Positions 1 through 9,872 of a stretch of 64,000 nt of DNA are shown here, piece after piece. Position numbers and translations under genes: made by a program. The notes beneath the pieces are model-generated. The model ran no database searches, was not told the DNA's origin, and worked only from the letters and a program-made list of their open reading frames with translations. The stretch is from contig CACGDY010000001.1 in assembly GCA_902571915.1 (NCBI GenBank), positions 248,001 to 312,000 on the forward strand, in the 5' to 3' direction. Origin of the DNA: an uncultured Pelagibacteraceae bacterium (GTDB lineage: Bacteria > Pseudomonadota > Alphaproteobacteria > Pelagibacterales > Pelagibacteraceae). Numbering within the stretch: the first letter of the stretch is position 1; every line of letters begins with the position of its first letter.

Positions 1-319
1 TTTCTTTATCTTTAAGAAGTTTTTTTTCATTTAGATACTCTTTTACATGCCAAGCTATTGCTTCACCCTCACGATCAGGATCGGTAGCTAATATTATTTT
101 GGAAGAATCTTTGGCAGCGTCAGTAATTTCTTTAAGATATTTTTTAGAAAAGCTATCGATTTCCCATTCCATCTTAAAATCTTGATTTGGATCAACAGAA
201 CCATTCTTAGAGGGTAAATCTCTAATATGTCCATAACTAGCTAATACTTTATAATTATCCCCTAAATATTTATTTATAGTTTTGGCTTTAGCCGGACTTT
301 CTACAATGACCAAGTTCAT
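1..319 (-). CDS. topA: DNA topoisomerase I, N-terminal part (cut by window edge)
   Basis: Type IA topoisomerase that relaxes negatively supercoiled DNA. Only the first ~106 codons lie in the window. The translation opens MNLVIVESPAKAKTIN, the typical TopA start, and carries the Toprim motif ATDPDREGEAIAWH, whose acidic residues bind Mg2+. The gene is the last member of a minus-strand run ruvX-pyrB-pyrC'-plsY-topA and starts 36 bases after plsY ends. Many alphaproteobacteria have dprA between plsY and topA; there is no room for it here. The rest of the gene lies off the left edge. Confidence 0.95.
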   Translation of the reverse strand, partial: MNLVIVESPAKAKTINKYLGDNYKVLASYGHIRDLPSKNGSVDPNQDFKMEWEIDSFSKKYLKEITDAAKDSSKIILATDPDREGEAIAWHVKEYLNEKKLLKDKE

Positions 320-355
320 AAATAATAAACTACCTAAAAGAGTTAGATAGTCAAA

Positions 356-934
356 CTAATAAATTTTTGTCTTAGTTTCTTCTTTATTTTTCAATCTTTT
401 AATATTTTCTCGATGGGTAAAAAATATTAATACAAACATGATTATAAAAAAAAATGTTTCTTCTAATCGACTCGTAATTAACAAATATACAGGAATTGAT
501 ATTGATGCTATCAAAGAAGCTAATGATGAAAATTTTGTTATCGCAAAAATCATGAACCAAGATAAAATAAAAATAATTCCATAATAAATGTTTATAGCAA
601 ATAGAATACCAACATATGTTGCAACACCTTTTCCTCCTTTAAATTTTAGCCATATAGGAAATATATGACCTATAAATGCACATAATGATGCATAATATAA
701 AAAATCAGTGTAATAAATCTTAACAAGCATGACAGGGATAACAGCTTTAAAAATATCAAGAAAAAGGGTGATGTAACCAATTGTCTTATTTCCAGTTCTA
801 AGTACATTTGTGGCTCCAATATTTCCAGATCCAATATCTCTTATATCTTTTTTCAAAAAAATTTTTGTTAGTATCAATCCAAATGGAATTGATCCCATTA
901 AATATGAAATCATACCTATAATTAAAATGTCCAT
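356..934 (-). CDS. plsY: Glycerol-3-phosphate acyltransferase PlsY
   Basis: Integral membrane acyltransferase that moves the acyl group from acyl-phosphate (made by PlsX, encoded at 38.5 kb) to glycerol-3-phosphate, giving lysophosphatidic acid. The 192 residues show about five hydrophobic helices and the family motifs GSIPFGLIL near residue 14, DIGSGNIGATNVLR near 33 and KFKGGKGVAT near 98. Length is normal. It begins one base after the stop of the dihydroorotase-like gene, so the two are probably co-transcribed. Confidence 0.95.
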   Translation of the reverse strand: MDILIIGMISYLMGSIPFGLILTKIFLKKDIRDIGSGNIGATNVLRTGNKTIGYITLFLDIFKAVIPVMLVKIYYTDFLYYASLCAFIGHIFPIWLKFKGGKGVATYVGILFAINIYYGIIFILSWFMIFAITKFSSLASLIASISIPVYLLITSRLEETFFFIIMFVLIFFTHRENIKRLKNKEETKTKIY

Positions 935-935
935 A

Positions 936-2222
936 TTATAGCTTAAATAATTCTTTACCCTTTACAAACGTATTTGTGACTTTACCTTGAAGTTTTTTAT
1001 CCTCTATAGAGGTATTTTTTGATTTTGAGATAAGCTTATCTTTTTTTACAATCCAAGGTTTATTAATATCTACAATACAAATATCTGCATCATTTCCGAT
1101 AGATAAATTTCCTTTATCTATTTTTAATATTTTAGCAGGATTTGATGTTAATGCTTTAATTATAGTCTCTAATTTGAGTGATCCATTATGGTACAATTCT
1201 AAACTTAAAGACAGTAGTGTTTCTATCCCTGACGCACCAGTTGCTGCTTGAGCAAATGTTAATCTTTTCGATTCTTCATCTTCAGGTTTATGATCTGAAA
1301 CTATTACATCAATTAAATCGTCCTTTAAAGCTTGTACCAAAGCCATTCTATCTTCTTCTCTTCTTAATGGTGGAGATAATTTCAAAAATGTTTTGAAATT
1401 ACCGATGTCATTTTCATTCAAAGATAAGTTATTAATTGAAACTCCACATGTAAATTTTACAATTTCTTTTCTTAATCTAATTACTTCAACAGATTTTTGT
1501 GATGATAATTGAGAGATATGATATCTACATTTAACCTTTTCCAGTAATGTCAAGTCTCTCTCAATCAGAATACGCTCCGCGATTTCAGGTATACCAGAAA
1601 GACCTAATTTTGAGGCAATTATTCCAGAGTTAATCATACCATTTTTTGCAAGTTCATAATCCTCAGCGTGCTGCATAATTAAACTACCCAAATCTTTAGC
1701 AGAGTTCATTATCCTTGACATCAATCTTGGATTTTGAATAGTTTTAACACCATCGGTGAATGCAATTATTCCTTTATTTTGTAAGAGACCGAATTCAGTC
1801 ATGTTAGTACCCTCAGTATTTTTTGTTAAGGAGGCACATGGAAAAATATTTATCTTTGATTTATCTCTTCCTCTTCTTTTGAGAAAATCGACTATAGAAA
1901 CATTGTCAATGACAGGATCTGTATTAGGCATTGTTACAACTGATGTGACGCCACCTGAAAGTGCTGCGTTACTCAAAGTTCTAAAATTTTCTTTATATTC
2001 GTATCCTGGCTCACCAACAAAAACTCGCATATCAATTAATCCAGGAAATATATACTTACCATTTAAATCAATCGGTTTTTCTCTGCTTGGTAAATTATTA
2101 ACATTTACTTTTTTTCCTATTGCCTCAATTTTTCCATCTTCACTTATAATCAAACCACCATTTTCATTCATAGAGTTATAAGGATCAATTATATTAGCGT
2201 TTATAAAGTATTTTTTCTTCAT
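936..2222 (-). CDS. Dihydroorotase-like protein, probably non-catalytic (PyrC'/PyrX type)
   Basis: A 428-residue amidohydrolase of the class I dihydroorotase family, directly after pyrB with no gap. Active enzymes have DxHxH followed by REPG; here the site reads LIDMRVFVGEPG, so both histidines that bind the first metal are gone. The later metal histidine, normally HxxHxS, is also replaced (YHISQLSS). The HAED segment is kept, and the usual SDHAPH reads SDHKPE. In the family, such inactive PyrC' proteins are structural partners of aspartate carbamoyltransferase, as in Pseudomonas. I infer the same role here; an active dihydroorotase would have to be encoded elsewhere. Confidence 0.85.
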   Translation of the reverse strand: MKKKYFINANIIDPYNSMNENGGLIISEDGKIEAIGKKVNVNNLPSREKPIDLNGKYIFPGLIDMRVFVGEPGYEYKENFRTLSNAALSGGVTSVVTMPNTDPVIDNVSIVDFLKRRGRDKSKINIFPCASLTKNTEGTNMTEFGLLQNKGIIAFTDGVKTIQNPRLMSRIMNSAKDLGSLIMQHAEDYELAKNGMINSGIIASKLGLSGIPEIAERILIERDLTLLEKVKCRYHISQLSSQKSVEVIRLRKEIVKFTCGVSINNLSLNENDIGNFKTFLKLSPPLRREEDRMALVQALKDDLIDVIVSDHKPEDEESKRLTFAQAATGASGIETLLSLSLELYHNGSLKLETIIKALTSNPAKILKIDKGNLSIGNDADICIVDINKPWIVKKDKLISKSKNTSIEDKKLQGKVTNTFVKGKELFKL

Positions 2223-3173
2223 TTATGTACAAAATATTTTAAGACAAGCCATTCTTACTGCAACACCCAATTCAACCTGTTCTTTAATTACACTTTTATT
2301 AATATCATCCGCTAGTATTGTATCTATTTCTATACCTCTGTTCATTGGACCAGGATGCATAATTAAAGCATCAGATTTAGCATGCTCTAATTTGTCTGGA
2401 GTTAATCCATAATATTCATAATACTCTCTATTTGACGACAGATATGAACTTGTCATTCGTTCATTTTGTAGTCTCAACATCATAACAATATCACAATCCC
2501 TTAATCCTTTTTTCATATCTGTGAAAGTATTAACACCGAATTTTTCAATTTCTTTTGGCATAAGATTTGTTGGAGCGATTATGTTTACTTCCGCACCTAA
2601 CATATTAAGTAAATAAATATTTGATCTAGCAACTCTGGAATGAAGTATATCTCCACAGATCGCAATTTTTAATCCTTGTATTTTTTTTTTACGTGTAATA
2701 ATTGTTAATGCATCTAATAAAGCTTGGGTAGGGTGTTCTCTTCTTCCATCACCAGCATTAAGTACTGCACAGTTTACTTTTTGTGAAAGTAGATTACATG
2801 CTCCAGAATCTTGATGTCTAATTACAATAATATCAGGATGCATTGCATTAAGTGTCATTGCTGTATCTATCAATGTTTCACCCTTTTTAATTGCTGAGTT
2901 ACTAATATTCATTGACATAACGTCAGCTCCAAGTCTTTTGCCAGCTAATTCAAAGGAGCTTTGAGTTCTAGTGGAAGGTTCGAAAAATAAATTAATTTGA
3001 GTTTTACCTCTTAAAACATCAACTTTTTTATTTTTGCTTTGATTAACTTTTATAAATGAATTTGCTTCATCAAGAATTAAATTAACATCATTTATTGATA
3101 AATCTTGAATTCCTAACAGGTGTTTTTGAGAAATTTTAACAGCTTGGTTTATTTTAATTGCCATTAAAACCAA
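2223..3173 (-). CDS. pyrB: Aspartate carbamoyltransferase catalytic subunit
   Basis: Condenses carbamoyl phosphate with aspartate in pyrimidine synthesis. The 316 residues contain the carbamoyl-phosphate site [20 protein letters not shown] near residue 63, the [11 protein letters not shown] motif near 147 and the C-terminal [12 protein letters not shown]. Length matches the family. The ORF track starts at MVLMAIKIN; the internal Met at base 3164 (MAIKINQAV) is an equally plausible start. The stop abuts the start of the PyrC-like gene, supporting a PyrB-PyrC' complex. Confidence 0.96.
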   Translation of the reverse strand: MVLMAIKINQAVKISQKHLLGIQDLSINDVNLILDEANSFIKVNQSKNKKVDVLRGKTQINLFFEPSTRTQSSFELAGKRLGADVMSMNISNSAIKKGETLIDTAMTLNAMHPDIIVIRHQDSGACNLLSQKVNCAVLNAGDGRREHPTQALLDALTIITRKKKIQGLKIAICGDILHSRVARSNIYLLNMLGAEVNIIAPTNLMPKEIEKFGVNTFTDMKKGLRDCDIVMMLRLQNERMTSSYLSSNREYYEYYGLTPDKLEHAKSDALIMHPGPMNRGIEIDTILADDINKSVIKEQVELGVAVRMACLKIFCT

Positions 3174-3206
3174 CTCTATAGCTATAAACCTCTATAATAG
3201 CAAGTA

Positions 3207-3662
3207 TTAATTATTCAGAAAGTCCAAAGCTCCTTGCAATATAAAAGTAGCGGCGTTTTCATCTATCCTTTTTTCTCTTTTGCTCACATTAATATCTAAT
3301 TGGCTAGATAGGTTAAAAGCACCAACAGTTGAGAGTCTTTCATCCCAGAGGCAAATAGGAATATTTAAGTTTTTTTCAATATTTTCAGTTGTATCTTTTA
3401 CTGATTGTGCTGATCTACCTGAGGATCCATCCATATTTAAAGGATTTCCAACAATGATTCCTTTTATGTCATTTTCCTCAATGATAAATCTGAGTTCATC
3501 AATAAGATCTTTAAGTGAATTTTTATTGATTGTTTTTAATGGTGTTGCTATCAATTGTTTTTCATCACAGATTGACACACCGATTCTTTTAGAGCCTAGA
3601 TCTAAACCTATCAATCTACACTTATCTAAGTATTTTTTTTTAAATTCCTCTAAAGTGATCAT
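3207..3662 (-). CDS. ruvX: Putative Holliday junction resolvase / pre-16S rRNA nuclease YqgF
   Basis: RNase H-fold nuclease of the YqgF/RuvX family, linked in other bacteria to 16S rRNA 5' maturation. The 151 residues carry GLDLGSKRIGVSICD near residue 19 (first acidic catalytic residue), IVGNPLNMDGSSG near 70, the ERLST box (LWDERLSTVGA) and the C-terminal RIDENAATFILQ with the last acidic residue. It heads the minus-strand pyrB-plsY-topA run and is divergent from gatC, from which it is separated by only 50 bases that must hold both promoters. Confidence 0.92.
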   Translation of the reverse strand: MITLEEFKKKYLDKCRLIGLDLGSKRIGVSICDEKQLIATPLKTINKNSLKDLIDELRFIIEENDIKGIIVGNPLNMDGSSGRSAQSVKDTTENIEKNLNIPICLWDERLSTVGAFNLSSQLDINVSKREKRIDENAATFILQGALDFLNN

Positions 3663-3712
3663 ATTGTATATTTTAAACTTAAGTGATACTTTGCGTCATA
3701 TTTAAATAGCAT

Positions 3713-4000
3713 ATGAGTATAGATCTTAAAACAATAAAACATATATCTAAATTATCAAGGATTTCTGTTGATGAAAAAAGAGCAGAAAAATTAGTTGGTG
3801 ATTTAAATTCAATCTTTGACTTTATTGAAAAACTTAATGAATTAAAAACTGATAATGTTGAACCGCTAACCTCTGTTGCAGAAACAACATTAAAATTAAG
3901 ATCTGATAAGGTTAAAAGTAAAAATATCAGAGAACAAATTGTTAAAAATTCTCCTCAAAATAATGAGGACTATTTTGTTGTACCAAAGGTTATAGAATAA
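3713..4000 (+). CDS. gatC: Asp-tRNA(Asn)/Glu-tRNA(Gln) amidotransferase subunit C
   Basis: Small subunit of GatCAB, which amidates misacylated Asp-tRNA(Asn) or Glu-tRNA(Gln). The 95 residues show the family pattern: [13 protein letters not shown] at the N-terminus, the middle [22 protein letters not shown], and a C-terminal FVVPKVIE tail. It starts the gatCAB operon, and its last base overlaps the gatA start codon. Length and context agree fully with GatC. Confidence 0.95.
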   Translation: MSIDLKTIKHISKLSRISVDEKRAEKLVGDLNSIFDFIEKLNELKTDNVEPLTSVAETTLKLRSDKVKSKNIREQIVKNSPQNNEDYFVVPKVIE

Positions 4001-5457
4001 TGTCAGATATTACAAAACAATCTTTAACTGAATTAGTTGAAAATATTAAAAATAAAAAATTATCTTCGGTGGATATAACCAAAGCATTTATTGAAAGATC
4101 TGAAAAGTCTAAAGAATTAAATGCATATATTACTGAGGATTTTACTTCAGCATTAGAAAAAGCAAAAAAATTTGATCAAAAACCCAATTTAGATTTGAAA
4201 TTGCCAGGTATTCCAATGGCGGTAAAAGATTTATTTTGTACTAAAGATGTTAAAACAACTGCTGGTAGTAAAATTCTAAATAATTTTGTACCAACTTATG
4301 AGTCAACAGTAACTGAAAATATTTGGAGAGAAGGTGCTATTCTTTTGGGTAAATTAAATTGTGATGAATTTGCAATGGGTTCATCAAATGAAACTAGTTT
4401 TTTTGGTGATGTGCAAAATCCAATTGATAAAGATTTAGTTCCAGGTGGTTCATCTGGTGGTTCAGCATCTGCAGTAGCTGGACAATTAACGCCAATTACA
4501 ATTGGTACTGATACAGGTGGTTCTATAAGACAACCAGCATCTTTCACAGGTACAGTAGGTTTAAAACCTACTTATGGAAGTTGCTCACGTTATGGAATTG
4601 TCGCTTTTGCATCATCATTAGATCAAGCAGGACCAATGGCACAAAATGTTAAAGATTGTGCTTTACTGCAAGAGGTAATTAGCACTTATGATTCAAAAGA
4701 CTCTACTTCAATAGAATTTGAAAGAAAACAGTACAGCAAAGAATTAACTAAAAATATAAAAGGAAAAAAAATTGGGATACCAAAAGAATATAGAGTTGAT
4801 GGCATGCCCAAAGAAATTGAAGATCTTTGGCAAAAAGGAATTCAATATGTAAAAGAATGTGGTGCAGAAATAATCGATATTTCTCTTCCACACACAAGTT
4901 ATGCTTTACCAACTTATTACATTGTAGCTCCCGCCGAGGCATCTTCCAATTTAGCTAGATATGATGGTGTTAAATATGGTTTTAGAGCTAAAGGCGAAAA
5001 CTTAATTGATATGTATGAAAAAACTAGATCTGAAGGTTTTGGTGTGGAGGTTCAAAGAAGAATTATGATAGGAACTTATGTTTTGTCCTCTGGTTATTAT
5101 GATGCATATTATTTAAAAGCCCAAAAGGTAAGAAAACTCATTAAAAATGATTTTGATGATGTATACAAAAAAGTTGATGCAATTTTAACACCATCTACAC
5201 CTAGCTCAGCTTTTAAAATAGGAGAAAAAACAAATGATCCAGTTTCAATGTATCTAAATGACATATTTACAGTACCTGTCAATTTAGCTGGATTACCAGG
5301 TATCTCTATTCCTGCAGGGCATGATTCAAAAGGCTATCCTTTAGGTTTGCAAATAATTGGCAAAGCTTTTGATGAACAAAACATATTAAATATAGCTTAT
5401 GCCATGGAAGAAAAGATCAATTTTAAAAACAAAATTACTGATTGGTGGATAAAATGA
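4000..5457 (+). CDS. gatA: Asp-tRNA(Asn)/Glu-tRNA(Gln) amidotransferase subunit A
   Basis: Amidase-signature subunit that releases ammonia from glutamine for the GatB reaction. The 485 residues carry the Ser-cisSer-Lys triad: Lys in [15 protein letters not shown] near residue 76, the cis-Ser/Ser region [13 protein letters not shown] near 147-155, and [16 protein letters not shown] near 170. Length is usual. Its TGA overlaps the ATG of gatB (ATGA at 5454-5457), typical of tight translational coupling. Confidence 0.97.
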   Translation: MSDITKQSLTELVENIKNKKLSSVDITKAFIERSEKSKELNAYITEDFTSALEKAKKFDQKPNLDLKLPGIPMAVKDLFCTKDVKTTAGSKILNNFVPTYESTVTENIWREGAILLGKLNCDEFAMGSSNETSFFGDVQNPIDKDLVPGGSSGGSASAVAGQLTPITIGTDTGGSIRQPASFTGTVGLKPTYGSCSRYGIVAFASSLDQAGPMAQNVKDCALLQEVISTYDSKDSTSIEFERKQYSKELTKNIKGKKIGIPKEYRVDGMPKEIEDLWQKGIQYVKECGAEIIDISLPHTSYALPTYYIVAPAEASSNLARYDGVKYGFRAKGENLIDMYEKTRSEGFGVEVQRRIMIGTYVLSSGYYDAYYLKAQKVRKLIKNDFDDVYKKVDAILTPSTPSSAFKIGEKTNDPVSMYLNDIFTVPVNLAGLPGISIPAGHDSKGYPLGLQIIGKAFDEQNILNIAYAMEEKINFKNKITDWWIK

Positions 5458-6930
5458 GTAAAAAAGATTCAGAATATTTGATTAATCGTAAAGATAATCA
5501 GTATGAGGTTGTAATAGGTTTAGAAGTTCATGCTCAAGTTTTATCCGAGTCAAAATTATTTTCTACTTCAGCAACCAAATTTGGAGCAGAACCTAATACG
5601 CAAGTTAGTTTAGTTGATGCTGCGTTTCCAGGTATGTTACCAGTAATAAATGAATTTTGTGTTAAACAAGCAATTAAAACTGGTATTGGCCTAAACGCGA
5701 AAATTAATAGACGTTCAGTATTTGATAGAAAAAATTATTTTTATGCTGATTTACCTCAAGGATATCAAATATCACAATTTAAAGATCCAATTGTAGGTGA
5801 GGGCAAGGTCATTTTGGATATGCCTAATGGTCAAAAAGAAGTTGGTATAGAAAGATTGCATTTAGAACAAGATGCTGGAAAAAGTATCCATGATCTTGAC
5901 CCACAAAATACCTTTGTAGATTTAAATAGATCAGGGGTGGCATTAATGGAAATAGTGAGCAAGCCTGATCTAAGATCACCAGATGAGGTTAATGCTTACA
6001 TCAAAAAATTAAGATCTATAATGAGGTATCTAGGAACTTGTGATGGAAATATGCAAGAGGGTTCTTTACGAGCTGATGTTAATGTTTCTGTAAGACCAAA
6101 AGGGTCAAAAAAATTTGGTACTCGATGTGAAATTAAAAACGTAAATTCAATTAAGTTTATGCAAATGGCAATAGAATATGAGGCTAATAGACAAGTTAAT
6201 TTAATAGAAGAGGGTAAAACTATTGATCAAGAAACAAGACTTTTTGATACGAGGAAAAATGAGACAAGATCAATGAGATCAAAGGAAGATGCTCATGATT
6301 ACAGATATTTTCCTGACCCTGATTTATTACCTTTGGAGGTTTCGGAAAAATTTATTGAAGAACTTAAAAATGATATTCCAGAACTTCCAGATGATAAAAA
6401 AAAAAGATTTATAGAGGAATTTAAATTGTCACCATATGAAGCCAATATTTTAGTTTCTGATATTGATACTGCGAATTACTTTGAAGAAGTTTTAGCTAAA
6501 ATGGGTAAAAACAAAGATATTAAATTAGCAGTCAATTGGATTACTGGTGAACTATTTGCTCTTTTAAATACTAAAGGATTGGAAATTTCTCAAAGTCCAG
6601 TGAGTGCTAAGAATTTTGCAATATTAATAAATCTAATTAAGAATGGAACCATTTCAGGAAAAATAGCAAAAACTGTTTTTGAGTTAATGATTGATGGAGA
6701 TAAAGATCCACAAAAGATCGTAGAAGAAAAAGGACTTAAGCAACAGAGTGATCCAAAGGCTTTAGAGGCTTTAATCGATAAAATAATTAATGATAACAGA
6801 GAAAAAGCTATTGAATATAAACAAGGTAAAGAAAAATTATTTGGTTTTTTTTGTTGGTCAAGCAATGAAGGCATCAGGTGGAAAAGCTAATCCTCAATTA
6901 ATCAATGAGATCTTAAAGAAAAAGTTATAA
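5454..6930 (+). CDS. gatB: Asp/Glu-tRNA amidotransferase subunit B, frameshifted near its 3' end
   Basis: GatB binds the misacylated tRNA and carries out the kinase and amide-transfer steps. Conserved segments are [18 protein letters not shown], the [14 protein letters not shown] block, and [20 protein letters not shown]. The start at 5454 (ATGA overlap with gatA) is preferred over the upstream GTG of the ORF track. As given, the frame ends early at 6890 with a non-homologous tail ([12 protein letters not shown]). Removing one T from the T8 run at 6845-6852 restores the typical GatB ending [19 protein letters not shown] and extends the gene to the TAA at 6928-6930. This is either a sequencing error, a real mutation or slippage. 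Confidence 0.93.
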
Positions 6931-6934
6931 GGTT

Positions 6935-7585
6935 ATGGGTTCAGACCTTAATATCACAAAACATTTACAAGATTATATTCTAAAAAATGGTTTAAAATTA
7001 CATCCAATTCAAAAAGAAATAATAGATTATAACTTATCACTTGGTGACAAAAAAAGAATGCAAATTTCTATTTCCCAATGTCAATTTTTACATTTGATTA
7101 TAAAGGTTTCAAAAATTAAAAAAGTCCTAGAGATAGGAACTTTTACGGGTCTGAGTACGTTGTCAATGGCCTTAGCCTTACCAGATGAAGGTGAAATAAT
7201 TGCTTTAGATAAAAATGAGGAAACAAACAAAATTGCTCAAAATTTTTTCAAAAAAGCTAATCAAGATCATAAGATTAAAACAATAATTAAACCAGCATTA
7301 GAAAGTTTGATTAGTATTAGAAATGAAAAATTTGATTTAGTCTTTATTGATGCAGATAAAATGAATTACCAAAAATATTATGAAATTTCACTAGATTTAT
7401 TGAACAAAGAAGGTTTAGTAATTATTGATAATGTATTATGGCACGGAGAAGTTGTTAACAAAAATATAAATGATAAATATACAAAAAATATAAGAGATTT
7501 AAATGATTTTATTTCTATGGATAAAAGAATTGAAAAGGTCATGGTGCCTTTTGGAGATGGAATGACTGTTTGTAGGAAGATTTAA
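6935..7585 (+). CDS. O-methyltransferase, class I SAM-dependent (COG4122 type)
   Basis: A 216-residue member of the catechol/caffeoyl-CoA O-methyltransferase-like family. SAM-binding motif I is KVLEIGTFTGLSTLSMALALP near residue 65; the metal-site segment FDLVFIDADKMNYQKYYE and the later IIDNVLWHGEVV are characteristic. Natural substrate unknown. It begins 4 bases after the restored gatB stop and its own stop overlaps the trhO start, so it sits in the same transcription unit without an obvious functional link. Confidence 0.88.
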   Translation: MGSDLNITKHLQDYILKNGLKLHPIQKEIIDYNLSLGDKKRMQISISQCQFLHLIIKVSKIKKVLEIGTFTGLSTLSMALALPDEGEIIALDKNEETNKIAQNFFKKANQDHKIKTIIKPALESLISIRNEKFDLVFIDADKMNYQKYYEISLDLLNKEGLVIIDNVLWHGEVVNKNINDKYTKNIRDLNDFISMDKRIEKVMVPFGDGMTVCRKI

Positions 7586-8493
7586 TGTTTACTGTGTTTG
7601 GTTTTTATAAATTTCAAAAAATAAATAATTTAAAACAAAATCAAAAAATATTGAATAATCTCTTAGTTAATAAAAACATAAATGGAACACTTATTTTATC
7701 CAAAGAGGGTTTAAATGGATCTATATCTGGAATAAATAAAGATATTAAGACCATAATTACAAGATTAAAAAAAATTTTAAGTATAAAAGAATTTGATAGT
7801 TTTAATAATTCAAAAAGTAAATTTAAACCTTTTCACAAACCAAAAGTAAAAATTAAAAAGGAAGTTGTTCCAATGGATCTTGAAATATTGAGTAGTTTAA
7901 AAAAAAAGAATACTTATATTGATCCGATAAAATGGAATAAATTGATAAAAAATAAGAAAACTCTTTTATTAGATGCAAGAAAACCTTTTGAACATAAAGT
8001 TGGTTCTTTTAAAAAATCGGTAAATCCAAATATAAATAACTTTAGAGATTTCCCAAAATACTTAAAAAAATTAAAAAAAGATCAGCGAATCGCCATGTTT
8101 TGCACAGGTGGAATTAGGTGTGAGAAAGCCTCTATATATTTAGAAAAAAAAGGTTTCAAGAATGTTTATCAATTAAAGGGCGGAATTCTAAATTACTTGA
8201 AAAGAGTTAAACAAAAAAATAGTTTATGGAAAGGTGAATGTTTTGTATTCGATAACAGAGTAAGTTTAAAACATGGATTGGTACAAGGAACTTACTCAAT
8301 TTGCGGTGGATGTAGACTGCCAATTTCAGTTAAAGATAAAAAATCTAAAAGATATGAAGAGGGTGTGACTTGTCCTAATTGTTTTAATAAACTCTCAAAA
8401 AACCAAAAATCTCGTTTTAGAATGAGACAAAGTCAGATATACAAGGCAAAACTAGCAGGAAAAAAATATAATTTTCAGAAAGAATTTAACTAA
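7585..8493 (+). CDS. trhO: tRNA uridine-34 hydroxylase, rhodanese-domain protein
   Basis: YceA/TrhO family: oxygen-dependent hydroxylation of U34 in tRNAs, the first step to 5-(carboxy)methoxyuridine. The 302 residues have the N-terminal ferredoxin-like domain with KEGLNGSISG near residue 41, then a rhodanese domain ending in the active-site loop MFCTGGIRCEKAS (Cys near 174). A C-terminal Cys-containing region (CGGCRLPIS and CPNC) follows. Length is at the short end for the family. It overlaps the end of the O-methyltransferase by one base. Confidence 0.92.
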   Translation: MFTVFGFYKFQKINNLKQNQKILNNLLVNKNINGTLILSKEGLNGSISGINKDIKTIITRLKKILSIKEFDSFNNSKSKFKPFHKPKVKIKKEVVPMDLEILSSLKKKNTYIDPIKWNKLIKNKKTLLLDARKPFEHKVGSFKKSVNPNINNFRDFPKYLKKLKKDQRIAMFCTGGIRCEKASIYLEKKGFKNVYQLKGGILNYLKRVKQKNSLWKGECFVFDNRVSLKHGLVQGTYSICGGCRLPISVKDKKSKRYEEGVTCPNCFNKLSKNQKSRFRMRQSQIYKAKLAGKKYNFQKEFN

Positions 8494-8501
8494 GGATTTA
8501 T

Positions 8502-9872
8502 TTGCCACAATCATTCAAACTTACTAAGGATCCAATATGGTTTTTGTTAAGGAAAGTAACTGTTCCAGCAAGTGTTGGTTCATTATTTCAAACATTTTAT
8601 AATTTAGTAGATACTTGGTTTGCTGGCAAAATATCTGCTGAAGCAATAGCAGCAATTGCAAAATCTTTTCCAATTTACTTTACTATTATTGCTATAGGCG
8701 TGGGATTAACTGCAGGTACTAATACCTTAATTGGTAATAACATAGGTTCAAAAAACAAAAAGAAAGCATCATTGTTTGTTGCACAATCATTAATATTTGC
8801 AATTTTTTTATCTGTTTTAGTAACTTTTTTTGGACTAAATATTTCAGATTTTTTGCTTTCTTTAATGGGATCGGACCAAGAGGGAATTACTTTAACTAGA
8901 AAATATTTAGATATAATTTTTTATGGAACAGTGATTGTTTTGATTCAAATTTCTTTGAATGGAACTTTAAATGCACAAGGAGATACAAAAAGCTATAGGA
9001 ATGTTTTAATTTTTAGTTTTTTTTTAAATATTTTTCTAAACCCGTTATTTATTTTTGGCTATGGTTTTATTCCAGCATTTGGTATTTCTGGAATTGCTAT
9101 AGCAACTGTAGTAGCACAATTTATTGGCCTCCTATATTTGGCTTATAAAGTTTATTGTTGTGAACTAAAGAAATATTTAAAGCCTGAGTGTTTTATACCT
9201 AAATTTAATCTTTTAGCAGAACTTGTTTATCAAACTATCCCAGTAATGTTTAGCATGTTATTGATTGGCGTTGGAATATTTAATATTCTTTATTTCATTG
9301 GACAGTTTGGCGATTTAGCAACAGCTGGCTATGGTGCTGCTTTAAGAATTGAGCAAGTTTTTCTTCTACCAGTAATAGGATTAAATACTGCAGTTTTATC
9401 TATCGGTGGACAAAACTTTGGAGCAAAAAATTATGATCGTTTAAGAGAGTTGTATAAAAAAGCTCTGCTATTTGGTTCTTCATTTATGATTTTTGCAGGA
9501 ATAATAATTTTTTTTGGAGCTGAATTTTTAGTTTCATTATTTACAGACAATTTTGAAGCAATTAAGCATGGCGCTATTTACTTAAAAGTTGCAGCCTTAA
9601 TAGGACCCATTTATCCTATATTTTTTATTACAACTGCAGTTTTTCAAGCAGTCAAAAAACCTCTTTATAGTTTGTATTTAAGTATATTAAGATTAACAGC
9701 TATTCCCTTTATATGTTTATGGTATGTAATCAATATTAAAGGGGGAGAATACGAAGATATATTTTATACTATTTTAGTTACAAACTGGATCATGGGAATT
9801 GCAGTCTTGTTATTTATTGGGTATTTTTTGAATAATGTTTTTAAACAAAATAAAAATTTTTTATCCACTTAA
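8502..9872 (+). CDS. MATE family efflux transporter
   Basis: A 456-residue inner-membrane protein with about 12 hydrophobic helices in two related halves, typical of multidrug and toxin extrusion (MatE) transporters that export organic cations with Na+ or H+ influx. Recognisable pieces are PASVGSLFQTFYNLVDTWFAG in helix 1-2, QGDTKSYRNVL near residue 154, and the second-half GLNTAVLSIGGQNFGAKNYDR. The start is a TTG eight bases after the trhO stop; no ATG lies nearby. The substrate cannot be told. The 3' end overlaps the following nuclease gene by 38 bases. Confidence 0.9.
   Translation: MPQSFKLTKDPIWFLLRKVTVPASVGSLFQTFYNLVDTWFAGKISAEAIAAIAKSFPIYFTIIAIGVGLTAGTNTLIGNNIGSKNKKKASLFVAQSLIFAIFLSVLVTFFGLNISDFLLSLMGSDQEGITLTRKYLDIIFYGTVIVLIQISLNGTLNAQGDTKSYRNVLIFSFFLNIFLNPLFIFGYGFIPAFGISGIAIATVVAQFIGLLYLAYKVYCCELKKYLKPECFIPKFNLLAELVYQTIPVMFSMLLIGVGIFNILYFIGQFGDLATAGYGAALRIEQVFLLPVIGLNTAVLSIGGQNFGAKNYDRLRELYKKALLFGSSFMIFAGIIIFFGAEFLVSLFTDNFEAIKHGAIYLKVAALIGPIYPIFFITTAVFQAVKKPLYSLYLSILRLTAIPFICLWYVINIKGGEYEDIFYTILVTNWIMGIAVLLFIGYFLNNVFKQNKNFLST

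Noticed and set aside
1756-2181. Plus-strand ORF of 141 residues opposite the dihydroorotase-like gene
   Set aside because: Antisense shadow of a clear gene with no recognisable motif; the same applies to the other ORF-track lines lying inside confident genes, for example 3280-3705, 23705-24070 and 38586-38930.
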